Shown: positions 36,089 through 44,962, numbered from the stretch's first letter. The stretch is DNA of 62,496 nucleotides from CAKUFA01 sp963646285 (GCA_963646285.1 CAVIWF010000010.1:1-62496); one strand, 5' to 3'. Notes: generated by a model from the letters alone, not told the origin. Numbers and translations: made by a program.

Positions 36089-36118
36089 AGTATAACCCAC
36101 GAACCTTATGTGAACCTT
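36089..36118 (-). promoter_or_regulatory. Gld-like operon promoter with pho-box-like direct repeat
   Basis: On the plus strand GAACCTT at 36101-36107 and again at 36112-36118 form a 7-bp direct repeat with a 4-bp spacer (11-bp period), the architecture of OmpR/PhoB-class binding sites. On the minus strand a TATACT -10 (36094-36089) follows 6 bp after it, and the -35 position is non-consensus, as in activator-dependent promoters. Confidence 0.55.
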
Positions 36119-36170
36119 AAGAGATGGGTCGAAAAGTGTGAACAGTGTATGAATGATGCAGCCCAGAATA

Positions 36171-36200
36171 CAAAAAGAGGCGAGCCTTGCGACTCGCCTC
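36171..36200 (-). terminator. Terminator of the nfnAB/UPF0340 genes
   Basis: An 8-bp stem (GAGGCGAG with CTCGCCTC) is followed on the minus strand by TTTTTG, just after the UPF0340 stop. Confidence 0.8.
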
Positions 36201-36216
36201 AGATAAAATCTGCTTT

Positions 36217-36771
36217 TTACTCGTACACGGCTCTGCTGCCGCCAATATATGGCAGGCGAGCATAAGCCATGACCAGATGAGCTTGTCCCAGATGGTCGTG
36301 CTTGCTGCGCAGGGGCACTGCCACCGGGCGGATATGCATGCCTACCAGGGTATCCCCCACGTCAATGGCAGCGTCTGCCTGAATATGCATGGCCAAGGCA
36401 GGATGCTGCATATGCTTCCATGCGGCAGCAGGCACAGAACCTCCTGCCTTCGGCTGAGGAATGGCTCGCACCTGGGTCAGTCCCAGTGCCCGCAGCGTTT
36501 CCTGTTCCACCACAATGGCACGGTTCAGGTGCTCACAGCACTGGAAGGCAGCATGCAGTTCATGCTCGGCACACACCTGCAGCATGGCCTTGGCAAGGAT
36601 TTTCCCCACTTCCGGTGCACTGGCCTTGCCGATTTTACCGCCCATGACCTCACTGGTGGAGCAGCCAAGCACCACCACACCGCCAGCAGGGATCTGCCCT
36701 GCGGTTATCAGCTCTTCCACACAGTCATTCAGCACGGTATAGGCTTCTTTGCAAATTGTTTCCATATCCAT
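36217..36771 (-). CDS. UPF0340 (TIGR01440/DUF436) family protein
   Basis: The protein has 184 residues and matches the YwlG/UPF0340 family: VVLGCSTSEVMGGKIGKASAPEVG near the start, QCCEHLNRAIVVE, and the PKAGGS and GDTLVGMHI segments. The biochemical function is unknown; a thiol-containing QCCEHLNRA motif suggests a possible catalytic cysteine. It begins at the nfnB stop codon with a 1-nt overlap (TAATG) and is the last gene before the terminator at 36171-36200. Confidence 0.85.
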   Translation of the reverse strand: MDMETICKEAYTVLNDCVEELITAGQIPAGGVVVLGCSTSEVMGGKIGKASAPEVGKILAKAMLQVCAEHELHAAFQCCEHLNRAIVVEQETLRALGLTQVRAIPQPKAGGSVPAAAWKHMQHPALAMHIQADAAIDVGDTLVGMHIRPVAVPLRSKHDHLGQAHLVMAYARLPYIGGSRAVYE

Positions 36772-38177
36772 TACTGTTGCTCCTCCGCTGCCTTTTCCTG
36801 CACATAGGCATCCATGGCGGCAGCAGCGGTCTTTCCTGCACCCATGGCAAGAATCACCGTTGCTGCACCGGTGACGGCATCGCCGCCGGCGTACACGCCT
36901 TCACGGGAGGTTGCGCCCGTATCCTCCTGCACCACAATGCCGCCCCACTTCTGGGTTTCCAAACCTTCCGTGGTGGACTTGATCAGGGGATTCGGCGAAG
37001 TGCCCAGTGCCATAATCACGCAGTCCACCGGCAGATCCTGTTCACTGCCTTCCACCGCCACAGGACGGCGGCGGCCGGAAGCATCCGGCTCACCCAGCTC
37101 CATCTGCTGGCACCGAATGCTGCTGACCCAGCCCTTGTCATCCCCCAGCACGGACACCGGGTTGGTCAGGAAACGGAACTGGATCCCTTCCTCCTGGGCA
37201 TGCTCCACTTCTTCTTTCCGGGCAGGCAGTTCTGCAGCTGTGCGGCGATAAATCACCGTTACCTCTGCCCCCAGACGGCGAGCACAGCGGGCGGCATCCA
37301 TGGCCACATTACCGCCGCCCACCACAGCCACCTTGCAGCCGTGCTGAATGGGGGTGGCGCTGTCCGGCTTGTAGGCTTTCATCAGGTTGATCCGGGTGAG
37401 AAACTCATTGGCGGAATATACGCCCTTGAAGTTTTCCCCGGGAATGTTCATGAACTTGGGCAAGCCTGCACCAGAACCGATGAACACGGCTTCAAAGCCC
37501 TGCTCCTGCATCAGCTCATCAATGGTCAGGGTGCGGCCAATGACCACGTTGGTTTCCACCTTCACGCCCAGTGCCTTCAGGGTCTCAATTTCCCGTGCCA
37601 CAATGGCCTTGGGCAGGCGGAACTCCGGGATACCGTACACCAGCACGCCGCCGGGCAGGTGCAGTGCTTCGAACACGGTGACGTCATAGCCCTTTTTCGC
37701 CAAATCTCCGGCGCAGCTCAGTCCAGAAGGGCCACTGCCCACCACAGCCACCTTGTGTCCGTTGGACACAGGCCTTTCCGGGGCTTCTAAGGCATGGGCG
37801 GCATGCCAGTCCGCCACAAAGCGTTCCAAGCGGCCAATGGCCACTGCTTCCCCCTTCATGCCCCGTACGCACTTTTGCTCACACTGGCTTTCCTGGGGGC
37901 AAACCCGGCCGCATACAGCAGGCAGGCTGCTGGTCAGGCTGATGATGCGATAGGCTTCTTCAAAGTCGCCCTCGCTGACGGCATGGATAAATTCCGGAAT
38001 GTGAATGTGCACAGGGCACCCAGTCATGCAGGGCTTATGCTTGCAGTTCAGGCAGCGCTTGGCCTCGTCCACGGCAGTGGCTTCGTCATAGCCCAGGGCA
38101 ACCTCCTGAAAGTTGCTCTTCCGCTCCTCTGCCGCCTGATGGGGCATGGGATGCTTGGTCGGCATCATGTTAGGCAT
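36771..38177 (-). CDS. nfnB: NfnB-like / NADPH-dependent glutamate synthase-type flavoprotein
   Basis: The protein has 468 residues. An N-terminal cysteine set (CLNCKHKPCMTGCPVHI) and a second one (CGRVCPQESQCEQKCVRG) bind 4Fe-4S clusters. Two dinucleotide folds follow (VAVVGSGPSGLSCAGDLA and VAVVGGGNVAMDAARCA). This is the GltD/SudA family; next to an NfnA-like gene it is best read as the large subunit of NADH-dependent reduced ferredoxin:NADP+ oxidoreductase (NfnAB), which bifurcates electrons between NADP+, NAD+ and ferredoxin. ATG at 38177 and GTG at 38183 are both possible; the GTG gives a 4-nt overlap with nfnA. Confidence 0.88.
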   Translation of the reverse strand: MPNMMPTKHPMPHQAAEERKSNFQEVALGYDEATAVDEAKRCLNCKHKPCMTGCPVHIHIPEFIHAVSEGDFEEAYRIISLTSSLPAVCGRVCPQESQCEQKCVRGMKGEAVAIGRLERFVADWHAAHALEAPERPVSNGHKVAVVGSGPSGLSCAGDLAKKGYDVTVFEALHLPGGVLVYGIPEFRLPKAIVAREIETLKALGVKVETNVVIGRTLTIDELMQEQGFEAVFIGSGAGLPKFMNIPGENFKGVYSANEFLTRINLMKAYKPDSATPIQHGCKVAVVGGGNVAMDAARCARRLGAEVTVIYRRTAAELPARKEEVEHAQEEGIQFRFLTNPVSVLGDDKGWVSSIRCQQMELGEPDASGRRRPVAVEGSEQDLPVDCVIMALGTSPNPLIKSTTEGLETQKWGGIVVQEDTGATSREGVYAGGDAVTGAATVILAMGAGKTAAAAMDAYVQEKAAEEQQ

Positions 38178-38179
38178 GG

Positions 38180-39022
38180 TCACTGCACCTCCTTGGCAAG
38201 CAAATTGCAGGTTTCTTCATAGGCATGGCGTTCAAAATCCCGATAGGTTGCCCCCCGTGCCATGGCCTCGTCAAAGTCAATTTCATGGCCGTCGAACTCC
38301 GGGCCATCCACGCAGGCAAAGCGAGTCTTGCCGCCTACCGTCAGCCGGCATCCACCGCACATGCCTGTGCCGTCAATCATGATGGGGTTCATGCTGGCAA
38401 CCGTCTTCACGCCAAATTCCTTGGTCAGCTTGCAGACAAACTTCATCATGGGCAGGGGGCCAATGGTGATGACCTCATCATAGTTTTCGCCGCTTTCAAT
38501 CAGCTTGCGGAGAGCGTCCGTCACCAGCCCTTTTTCGCCCCAGGAGCCATCATCGCTCATGCGGACAAGACGATTGGTGTGCGCCGCAAATTCCTCTTCA
38601 AGAATCACCAGATCTTTGGTGCGGAAGCCCACAATGGCATGCACCTCGCAGCCCTGCTCGTGGAGCTTCTTCGCCACAGGGAAGGCAATGGCACAGCCCA
38701 CGCCGCCGCCTACCACAGCTACCTTGCGTAGCCCCTCCGTATGGGTGGCACGCCCCAAGGGACCCACAAAGTCATGGATAGCGTCCCCCTCACGCAGATG
38801 GTTCAGCTTGGCCGTGGTTGCCCCAACGATTTGAAAAATAATCGTAACACTGCCTGCAGCCCGGTCATAATCTGCCACGGTCAGGGGAATCCGTTCCCCG
38901 TCTTCATCCACCCGCAGGATAATAAATTGCCCCGGTTCTGCCTTCCGAGCCACCAGCGGTGCGTCTATGCGCATGAGCGTCACCGTAGGGTTCAGCGACT
39001 TCTTTTCCAGAATTTTATACAC
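38180..39022 (-). CDS. nfnA: NfnA-like sulfide/dihydroorotate dehydrogenase-type FAD/NAD-binding protein
   Basis: The protein has 280 residues. A flavin-binding reductase barrel includes PGQFIILRVDEDGERIPLTVAD, then an NAD-binding domain with VAVVGGGVGCAIAFPVAKKL, and a C-terminal 2Fe-2S cysteine cluster (MCGGCRLTVGGKTRFACVDGP). These match the PyrK/SudB-like small subunit of NfnAB. The GTG at 39022 is preferred because GAAGGGGGAAC precedes it; the ORF extension to 39070 would place the start upstream of the promoter -10. It has its own promoter at 39055-39083. Confidence 0.9.
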   Translation of the reverse strand: MYKILEKKSLNPTVTLMRIDAPLVARKAEPGQFIILRVDEDGERIPLTVADYDRAAGSVTIIFQIVGATTAKLNHLREGDAIHDFVGPLGRATHTEGLRKVAVVGGGVGCAIAFPVAKKLHEQGCEVHAIVGFRTKDLVILEEEFAAHTNRLVRMSDDGSWGEKGLVTDALRKLIESGENYDEVITIGPLPMMKFVCKLTKEFGVKTVASMNPIMIDGTGMCGGCRLTVGGKTRFACVDGPEFDGHEIDFDEAMARGATYRDFERHAYEETCNLLAKEVQ

Positions 39023-39054
39023 AGATGTTCCCCCTTCAGCAAGGTTTCCTTTGC

Positions 39055-39083
39055 ATTGTAGCACACTCAATAAGTCGTGGAAA
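39055..39083 (-). promoter_or_regulatory. Promoter for nfnAB
   Basis: On the minus strand TTTCCA (39083-39078), 17 nt, and TACAAT (39060-39055) precede the GTG start of nfnA by about 32 nt. Confidence 0.6.
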
Positions 39084-39099
39084 GATGTTTTGCCACTTT

Positions 39100-39930
39100 T
39101 TAGTCGTTCTGCGTTAATTTCTTTTGCAGGCGACCATAAAAGCCTTCATCGTCCGTGCGGACAAAGCGCACCCGCTGAGAAGCGACAGCGCACACAACCT
39201 GATCCCCGCTCTTCACCGGAATGCGGCGAATGCCGTCGATGACCAGCTGGGGCTGCTCGCCGTCCCGTACCCGCTCGTTCATGGTTACAGCCACCGTCAC
39301 CGTTTCATTGCCTGAGACCACCAAGGGCGCACACAGGGCAGCGTGGGGGCAGATGGGCGTCACCACCGCCTGCACGGCTTCCGGCAGCAGAATGGGTCCC
39401 CCGGCGGAAAGGTTGTAGGCCGTAGACCCCGTAGGCGTGCTGACCATAATGCCATCCCCCGCCAGCTTGACCACCGGCATGCCGTCAATCAGCAGCTGCA
39501 TTTTCAGGGTATGGCTGAAGGCACTGCGGTAAATGACCACTTCATTCAGGGCAAAAAAGGGCGTTTCTTCCCCTTGGGAAAGAAGCTTGCCTTCCAGCAT
39601 CACCCTGTTTTCCATGTGATACTTGCCTGCCAGAATACGTTCCAGTGCCTGTTCTGCCCCCTGGGGTTCGCAATCCGTCAAGTAACCCAGATGGCCACAA
39701 TTCACCGCCCAAATGGGCATATCCGACAGGGGATGCAGATCCCGCACGGCACGCAGCACCGTGCCGTCCCCGCCGACAGCCACTGCCAATTCCGCCGATG
39801 TCAGCCAGGCTTCATCTGCCTGACTGCGAAGCATGGCCTCATGCCCGGCACGGCGGATACTTGCCATCAATGCTTCCGCACAGGCCTGCGCCTGGGGATT
39901 CGTGGTGTTGGGAATCATCAGGAATCGCAC
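39100..39930 (-). CDS. nadK: NAD kinase
   Basis: The protein has 276 residues. The GGDGT motif (VGGDGTVLRAVRDL), NCGHLGYLT, the ALNEVVIYR segment and the GDGIMVSTPTGSTAYNLSAGGPI signature identify an ATP-NAD kinase, which makes NADP+ for biosynthesis. The start is a GTG at 39930, with AAGGAGGCGG seven bases before it. An earlier ATG at 39984 would add 18 residues without a ribosome site. It lies 77 nt before nfnA on the same strand, linking NADP+ synthesis with NADPH-forming transhydrogenation. Confidence 0.92.
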   Translation of the reverse strand: MRFLMIPNTTNPQAQACAEALMASIRRAGHEAMLRSQADEAWLTSAELAVAVGGDGTVLRAVRDLHPLSDMPIWAVNCGHLGYLTDCEPQGAEQALERILAGKYHMENRVMLEGKLLSQGEETPFFALNEVVIYRSAFSHTLKMQLLIDGMPVVKLAGDGIMVSTPTGSTAYNLSAGGPILLPEAVQAVVTPICPHAALCAPLVVSGNETVTVAVTMNERVRDGEQPQLVIDGIRRIPVKSGDQVVCAVASQRVRFVRTDDEGFYGRLQKKLTQND

Positions 39931-39997
39931 ACGCCCGCCTCCTTCTTCATAGACACAATGGGAGAGCCCGTAGGACTCCCCCATTGGTCACTTGTGT

Positions 39998-42900
39998 TTA
40001 CAGTTGATCCTGGTTTTGATTCTTCATCTCTTCGCTGCTGGCCTGGGTTCTGCGGCGGCGAGGCGTGTAGGAAGTGCTTGTTCCTTCCTCGGTGGGACGG
40101 TAGCTGGCCGTGTACTGCTGCGTAGATTCGCCACTGTCACTCTGCCGATAGCTGCCGCTGTAGGGTCGGCTGCTGTTGCCTCCGGCGTTGCCAACACTTC
40201 CGGTGTTGCCGGTGCTTCCAGTGCTGCCGGTATAGTTCTGGCTGCTGCCGGTGCCAGTCATGCCTTGCGGCCGGGTGGCACCGCTGTAGGTCTGGCTGCC
40301 GTTTCCTCCGGCGTTGCCGGTATACCGCTGCTGGCTTCCCTGACCATAGGTCGTGGACTGGGTTCTCGGCTGCTGGGCACTGCCTTCACCAGTTGTGCTG
40401 CTGCGCATGCCCGTCACGTCCGGTGCCGCCTTGACCTCCGGCCGACGATAGGTAGAGGAGGAAGCGTTAGGTCTGGTTGCCTGAGCGTTTCTTGCATAGG
40501 GGTTTTGCGCCTGGGTGGCTGTGCCCCGCTGCTGGCTTCCCTGGGGATAGCCCGGCCGGGACTGCTGACCCTGGGGTGCATTGCCACGCTGGGCTGCTGC
40601 CCGCTTGGCTACTGCACGCTGCTGTGCCACACGCTTCTTGTTGCGGCTGTAAATCACATAGCCGTATGCGCCGCCGCCAATGCAGGCCACTGCCAGCACA
40701 CCGCCAATGATCCAGCCGATGGAAGAACCGGAATTCGTATCATCAGGATCATTGATTTCAATGGTAGCCACAGGTTCTTCCGTGGTGGCCACGGGTTCCG
40801 GCAGGTCGCTGACCGTAGGCGACACCGTAGCCGATGCAGTCGGTGCTGCCGTGGTTGCCAAGGGTTCAGGGGTGGAGAAGGGATTGAAGGGCTCGTAGCT
40901 GACGTTCATGCTGCTGTTGCTCTTCCATTCATCCACGGTGCTGTCCTCTGCAGGCTTCACCGTGGTGCTGGAAGAAGAACTGGAACTGGAGCTGGAACCG
41001 CTGGTGTTGTTGGAGATGCCCTTCTTGTACTCATCACTGCTGAGGAAGGTTTGCACCTCGTTGATGGTCATCTGCTTGAAGTAGTTGCCCATGATGTAGC
41101 CGGTGGTGCCATTGTAGGAAACACGATACCAGGTAACGCCGTTCACCTGCTCCGTGCCCAGAATCAGGCAGAAAGCATACTGCTTCAGGGTGCCCACCTT
41201 CTTGGAGCTGGTAGAAGCACTCTGGCGGAAGTTAACGGAAGAGGTGGTTACATAGCCGTAGCTGGACAGGGAGGTATCGTCATAGGGCTGAGGCGTGGAG
41301 CTGGGCACAGGGGTAGGCGTGCCCTTCTTCAGGTTTTCGGTGTAGTCGATAACTTCCTGCGCCGTCATCATGCGGAGCATGTCTGCCCGAATGTAGCCGT
41401 AAACGCCATTGTAGTTAACAATGTGCCAAGCCACGTTGTCAGCATCGTACACCTGACCCATGACCAGCATGGGAATGTTCTGAGACAGCACGTTGATGAT
41501 CTGGCTCTGCACACTGGCCTGACTGCGGAAGTACACGCCATCACCCACCGTGTAGGCATAGCCTACAACCTGAGGCGGTTCGGACGTGGTGGCAGGGGTG
41601 GGGGTAGGCGTTGCCGTTTCATCATTCCACTTGCGGATGTAGTACTCCGCTTCCTGAGCGTTAATGTGACGCAGCATGCTGTCCGGCACATAGCCCTGCT
41701 GGTTTGCCAAGGTGGTGCCACGGCTCCACACGCTGCCGGAGGTGCTGTCCGTTGCCTGAGCGGTTACGTTAATGAGGGTTTCCGCAGGCAGGGTGGTAAT
41801 GATGCTGGCATCTGCCGTGCTGATTTCCGTACGGAGTGCCACTGTGCCGGTAGTAACTGCATAGCCGGTATAGGGAGTTTGGGTCACCACAGGGGTTTCC
41901 GTCACCACAGGGTTCTTGGTGTAGGTGAACACCACAGGATTCTGATCCGGGGTGCCGGAAGCGTCCACCGTTACGATTTTTGCACTGCTGTCCGGGGTGT
42001 AGCCCTCGATGGCTGCTGCATAAACGTAGGTCTGCATGCCAGTGGAGCAGGTGGCACGGGTCTCGCCCAGCAAGGTACCTTCCGTGCTGATGAACTGTAC
42101 CGTTACGCTGACCTCACCCGGCACAACCGTGGGCGTATCACTGGGTGCCGGAGCGGTAGGCGTCGGTGTAATTTCAGGGGTAGCAGTAGGTTCTTCCGTA
42201 ATCACAGGTTCACGGGGCACGGGGGTTTCACACTCGTCAGCCTCGTACTGCCGGCTTTCCGCTTCGGTCATCACGGTCAGGTATTTGCTCATGATGTAGC
42301 CGCTGGTACCATTGTAAATAACGCTGGTCCAGTTTTCACCTGCATCGGTAACCTGTTCTTTCACCATCCATACCTTGGTGCCCTTGCTCAGGGTTGCCAG
42401 AACGGTTTTGCTGCTGGCCATGGAAGGCTCGGAGCGGAACTTGACCTGCACGTCATTCACCGTGCCGAAACGGTTGATGGTTTCGCCTACGGGGATGGGG
42501 GTCTCGATGACTTCTTCTTCGTAAAGGAAGGTGACGCTGTCACGGTCTGCCACGCCCTCTGCGCTGACCGTAACGGATACAGGATCCGCCTGATAGGCTT
42601 TGTAGCCTGCCGGCACATGATCCGCCTGAGGGGCAACAACGGAGGTTTTGCCTGCCTCCAGGGTCACCGTTTCAGGAGAAGCAATTTCCTTGCCGGTTGT
42701 ATCCTGATAGTACACCGTTACCACGGCAGGAGCCACAGGAGCAGGAACGTCAGTCACAACGGGAACGGCACGGTAGTAGAACACCACTTCCGCAGGATCA
42801 GCCACGCCGCCGGCCACATCCACCATGGTGTTGGGCTCGCTGACAATGCTGTAGCCATCGGCCAGGTCAGCAGGAGCGGCGGTAATATTGTTGGGACCTT

Positions 42901-44227
42901 CCGCCAGCACATCGCTGGTCTGGGCAGAAGCCACGTCGTGCATGTCGCTTTCATCCACATAGCGGATGGTGACACGGACTTCCGTTGCGGGCACTTCGGT
43001 CACAGGTGCCTCGGTCACAGGTGCCTCAGTCACAGGGACTTCCGTCTCGGGAACAATCGCCGTGTAGGTAAACACCAGCACCGCAGGATCTGCCACGCCG
43101 GTTTCGGATACAGTCAGGGTCTGGGTGCCGGTTGTGGCGGTGTAGCCATCCAGAATAGGAGCCTCCACCGGCATGCTTTCGCCGGTCAGGCAGGACACCT
43201 GGGTGGTGTAGATCATCAGGCCGCCGTCGGTCACGCACTGCACATCCACCGTAACAGATTCCGGAACGGGCACAGGGGTTTCAGCTGTCGTGTAGGTAAA
43301 GATCACCGGGTTCTGATCCGGGTTGCCGGCAGCATCCACGGTCACATACTTCTCATAAGCATCAGGATTGTAGCCTTCAAAGCTTGCTGCGCCGATGGCG
43401 GTGGTCTGCTCCACAGGCACCATCACGCTGGTGCTGCCCAGGTTGCCGCCGTCCAGCGTGTTGTAAATGACGATGATTTCCGCTTCCGTAGGCGCAGGCG
43501 TAGGAGTTTCTACTGCCGTGTAGGTGAAGATGATGGGATTCATGGACGGATTGCCAGAGGCATCCACATACACGTCCTGCTGATAGGTTTGAGGCGTATA
43601 GCCATCCATGTCGGCGGCATACACCGTGTTGTTGGCATTGGTGTTCAGGGTTGCCGTGGTTTCGCCCAGATAGGCACCGTCACTGCCCTGATAAATCACC
43701 TGCACATCCACCGTAGCAGGGGCAGGCACAGGGGTTTCCGTGGGCACTTCGGTCGGCACTTCCGTAGGTACTTCGGTAGGTGCTTCCGTAGGCGCTACAA
43801 CAGGCGCCATCTGGGTGGATACATACAGGGTGTACATATCCGCCATGGTCACCCCGTCCGCCTGATAAGCCATAAGGGTGATGGCCTTGGTTGCATCCAT
43901 CTCAGCCCCAGTGTCCATGGCAGCAATGATTGTGCCATCTGCCGGGTTAAACACATAATCCATATGATCGGGGTGATAGACATTCAGTGTCAGTCCGCTG
44001 AAAACATCCGGCGTGGTCACCGTCGCCCAGAAGGTCTGATCAGATCCCTCCACAGGCGTTGCCGTAACGGACATATAATTCCCGCTGATGTCCGTCCAGC
44101 TCAGGGTAACGACCAGTGCCGTCCAGTCCTCCTGCGCCATGGCAGGCACAGCGAAGCTGCCCAGCAGCATCATTACGCCAAGGAACAGGGACAACATCCG
44201 CTTTTTCCATTGGGCACCATATTTCAT
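39998..44227 (-). CDS. Giant surface protein: six MucBP-like and four SH3b repeats, one TM helix, long cytoplasmic tail
   Basis: The protein has 1409 residues. A signal peptide covers about 1-31 (LSLFLGVMMLLGSFAVPAMA). Proline/Thr/Glu linkers separate six MucBP-like beta domains at about 172-237, 249-312, 325-390, 417-486, 502-571 and 706-771; most carry a GY-x-P motif and end in FTYT/FYY. Four SH3b domains lie at about 588-650, 790-853, 890-951 and 988-1051, each followed by a short helix with an M-T/N-x-x-E pattern. A Ser-rich stretch (about 1077-1087) leads to a membrane helix at 1169-1193, KKR stop-transfer residues and a basic, Gln/Gly/Ser/Tyr-rich cytoplasmic tail (1194-1409). No LPXTG. 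It may bind glycans and peptidoglycan. The start at 44227 follows AAGGAGG. Confidence 0.85.
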   Translation of the reverse strand: MKYGAQWKKRMLSLFLGVMMLLGSFAVPAMAQEDWTALVVTLSWTDISGNYMSVTATPVEGSDQTFWATVTTPDVFSGLTLNVYHPDHMDYVFNPADGTIIAAMDTGAEMDATKAITLMAYQADGVTMADMYTLYVSTQMAPVVAPTEAPTEVPTEVPTEVPTETPVPAPATVDVQVIYQGSDGAYLGETTATLNTNANNTVYAADMDGYTPQTYQQDVYVDASGNPSMNPIIFTYTAVETPTPAPTEAEIIVIYNTLDGGNLGSTSVMVPVEQTTAIGAASFEGYNPDAYEKYVTVDAAGNPDQNPVIFTYTTAETPVPVPESVTVDVQCVTDGGLMIYTTQVSCLTGESMPVEAPILDGYTATTGTQTLTVSETGVADPAVLVFTYTAIVPETEVPVTEAPVTEAPVTEVPATEVRVTIRYVDESDMHDVASAQTSDVLAEGPNNITAAPADLADGYSIVSEPNTMVDVAGGVADPAEVVFYYRAVPVVTDVPAPVAPAVVTVYYQDTTGKEIASPETVTLEAGKTSVVAPQADHVPAGYKAYQADPVSVTVSAEGVADRDSVTFLYEEEVIETPIPVGETINRFGTVNDVQVKFRSEPSMASSKTVLATLSKGTKVWMVKEQVTDAGENWTSVIYNGTSGYIMSKYLTVMTEAESRQYEADECETPVPREPVITEEPTATPEITPTPTAPAPSDTPTVVPGEVSVTVQFISTEGTLLGETRATCSTGMQTYVYAAAIEGYTPDSSAKIVTVDASGTPDQNPVVFTYTKNPVVTETPVVTQTPYTGYAVTTGTVALRTEISTADASIITTLPAETLINVTAQATDSTSGSVWSRGTTLANQQGYVPDSMLRHINAQEAEYYIRKWNDETATPTPTPATTSEPPQVVGYAYTVGDGVYFRSQASVQSQIINVLSQNIPMLVMGQVYDADNVAWHIVNYNGVYGYIRADMLRMMTAQEVIDYTENLKKGTPTPVPSSTPQPYDDTSLSSYGYVTTSSVNFRQSASTSSKKVGTLKQYAFCLILGTEQVNGVTWYRVSYNGTTGYIMGNYFKQMTINEVQTFLSSDEYKKGISNNTSGSSSSSSSSSSTTVKPAEDSTVDEWKSNSSMNVSYEPFNPFSTPEPLATTAAPTASATVSPTVSDLPEPVATTEEPVATIEINDPDDTNSGSSIGWIIGGVLAVACIGGGAYGYVIYSRNKKRVAQQRAVAKRAAAQRGNAPQGQQSRPGYPQGSQQRGTATQAQNPYARNAQATRPNASSSTYRRPEVKAAPDVTGMRSSTTGEGSAQQPRTQSTTYGQGSQQRYTGNAGGNGSQTYSGATRPQGMTGTGSSQNYTGSTGSTGNTGSVGNAGGNSSRPYSGSYRQSDSGESTQQYTASYRPTEEGTSTSYTPRRRRTQASSEEMKNQNQDQL

Positions 44228-44272
44228 CGTTGCATTCCTCCTTGCAGCGCATATAACGATTGACCCTCGTTT

Positions 44273-44302
44273 ATTGTATCGCCAACCATCGTCCTTGTCA
44301 AT
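44273..44302 (-). promoter_or_regulatory. Promoter for the SH3b/MucBP surface protein
   Basis: On the minus strand a perfect TTGACA (44302-44297), 18-nt spacer and TACAAT (44278-44273) precede the start codon by about 46 nt. Confidence 0.75.
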
Positions 44303-44404
44303 TCGAACCCCAGAAGCAGTCCATCTTTTCGCCCCATGCAGGAATCCGCCCTTCACCGTCGAATGTGAAAAAGGAAACTTTCTGACAGAATGTGAGGCAT
44401 CCCC

Positions 44405-44962
44405 ATGCATGATTCTGAACTGCGTGAAAAGGTAATTTCCCGGGAGGTCATTTACCCCGGCAAGGTGATCCATGTGGAAAAGTGGCAGGTAACCCTGCCG
44501 GACGGCGGTCAGGCGCCCAGGGAGATTGTGCTCCACCGGGGTGCATCCGCCGTGGTCGCCCTGGATGAAGACAAGAACATCATCCTTGTCCGCCAGCACC
44601 GGGTAGCCATTGACCGCATCACCCTGGAAATTCCCGCCGGCAAGCTGGACACCGCCGATGAAGATCCCTTCCTGTGCGCCAAGCGGGAGCTGGAAGAAGA
44701 AACCGGCCTCCATGCAGACCATTGGGAAAAGCTGCTGGTGCTGGACACCACCCCCGGCTTCTGCAACGAGCACATTCACCTGTACCTGGCCACCGGCCTT
44801 CATGTCGGCGAAAAGCACCCGGATGCAGATGAATTCATTGCCGCCCAGCGCATGCCCTTAACCGAAGCCCTGCAAAAGGTGCTTTGCGGAGAGTTCCACG
44901 ATGGCAAAACCGTGGTGGGTATCCTGATGACGGCACAGCGGATGGGGCTTTCATCCATTTGA
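44405..44962 (+). CDS. NUDIX hydrolase, ADP-ribose pyrophosphatase-like
   Basis: The protein has 185 residues. The NUDIX box occupies about residues 79-102 (starting PAGKLD, with AKRELEEETGL); the spacer between the Gly and the first Glu is one residue longer than the G-X5-E consensus. The surrounding sequence, especially HRVAIDRITLEIPAGK upstream, matches the ADP-ribose pyrophosphatase (NudF) subgroup, which splits ADP-ribose to AMP and ribose 5-phosphate. GTGAGG precedes the ATG. It heads a plus-strand group with a GNAT protein and a YgjP-like peptidase. Confidence 0.88.
   Translation: MHDSELREKVISREVIYPGKVIHVEKWQVTLPDGGQAPREIVLHRGASAVVALDEDKNIILVRQHRVAIDRITLEIPAGKLDTADEDPFLCAKRELEEETGLHADHWEKLLVLDTTPGFCNEHIHLYLATGLHVGEKHPDADEFIAAQRMPLTEALQKVLCGEFHDGKTVVGILMTAQRMGLSSI

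Noticed and set aside
39956..39985. Hairpin just after the surface-protein stop as a strong terminator
   Set aside because: The imperfect CAATGGG/CCCATTG stem has no U tract and overlaps the upstream region of nadK, so I leave it unassigned.
40980..41010. Microsatellite or CRISPR-like repeat in the surface-protein gene
   Set aside because: The repetitive bases simply encode the Ser-rich linker before the membrane helix and are in frame. The Pro-Thr-Glu-Val stretches near 43730-43800 are likewise coding linkers.
39992..44263. Plus-strand ORF of 1423 codons opposite the giant surface protein
   Set aside because: It is a shadow of the minus-strand gene: its composition is skewed to Gly, His, Arg and Cys, it has no ribosome site, domains or signal peptide, and the minus strand has all of these.
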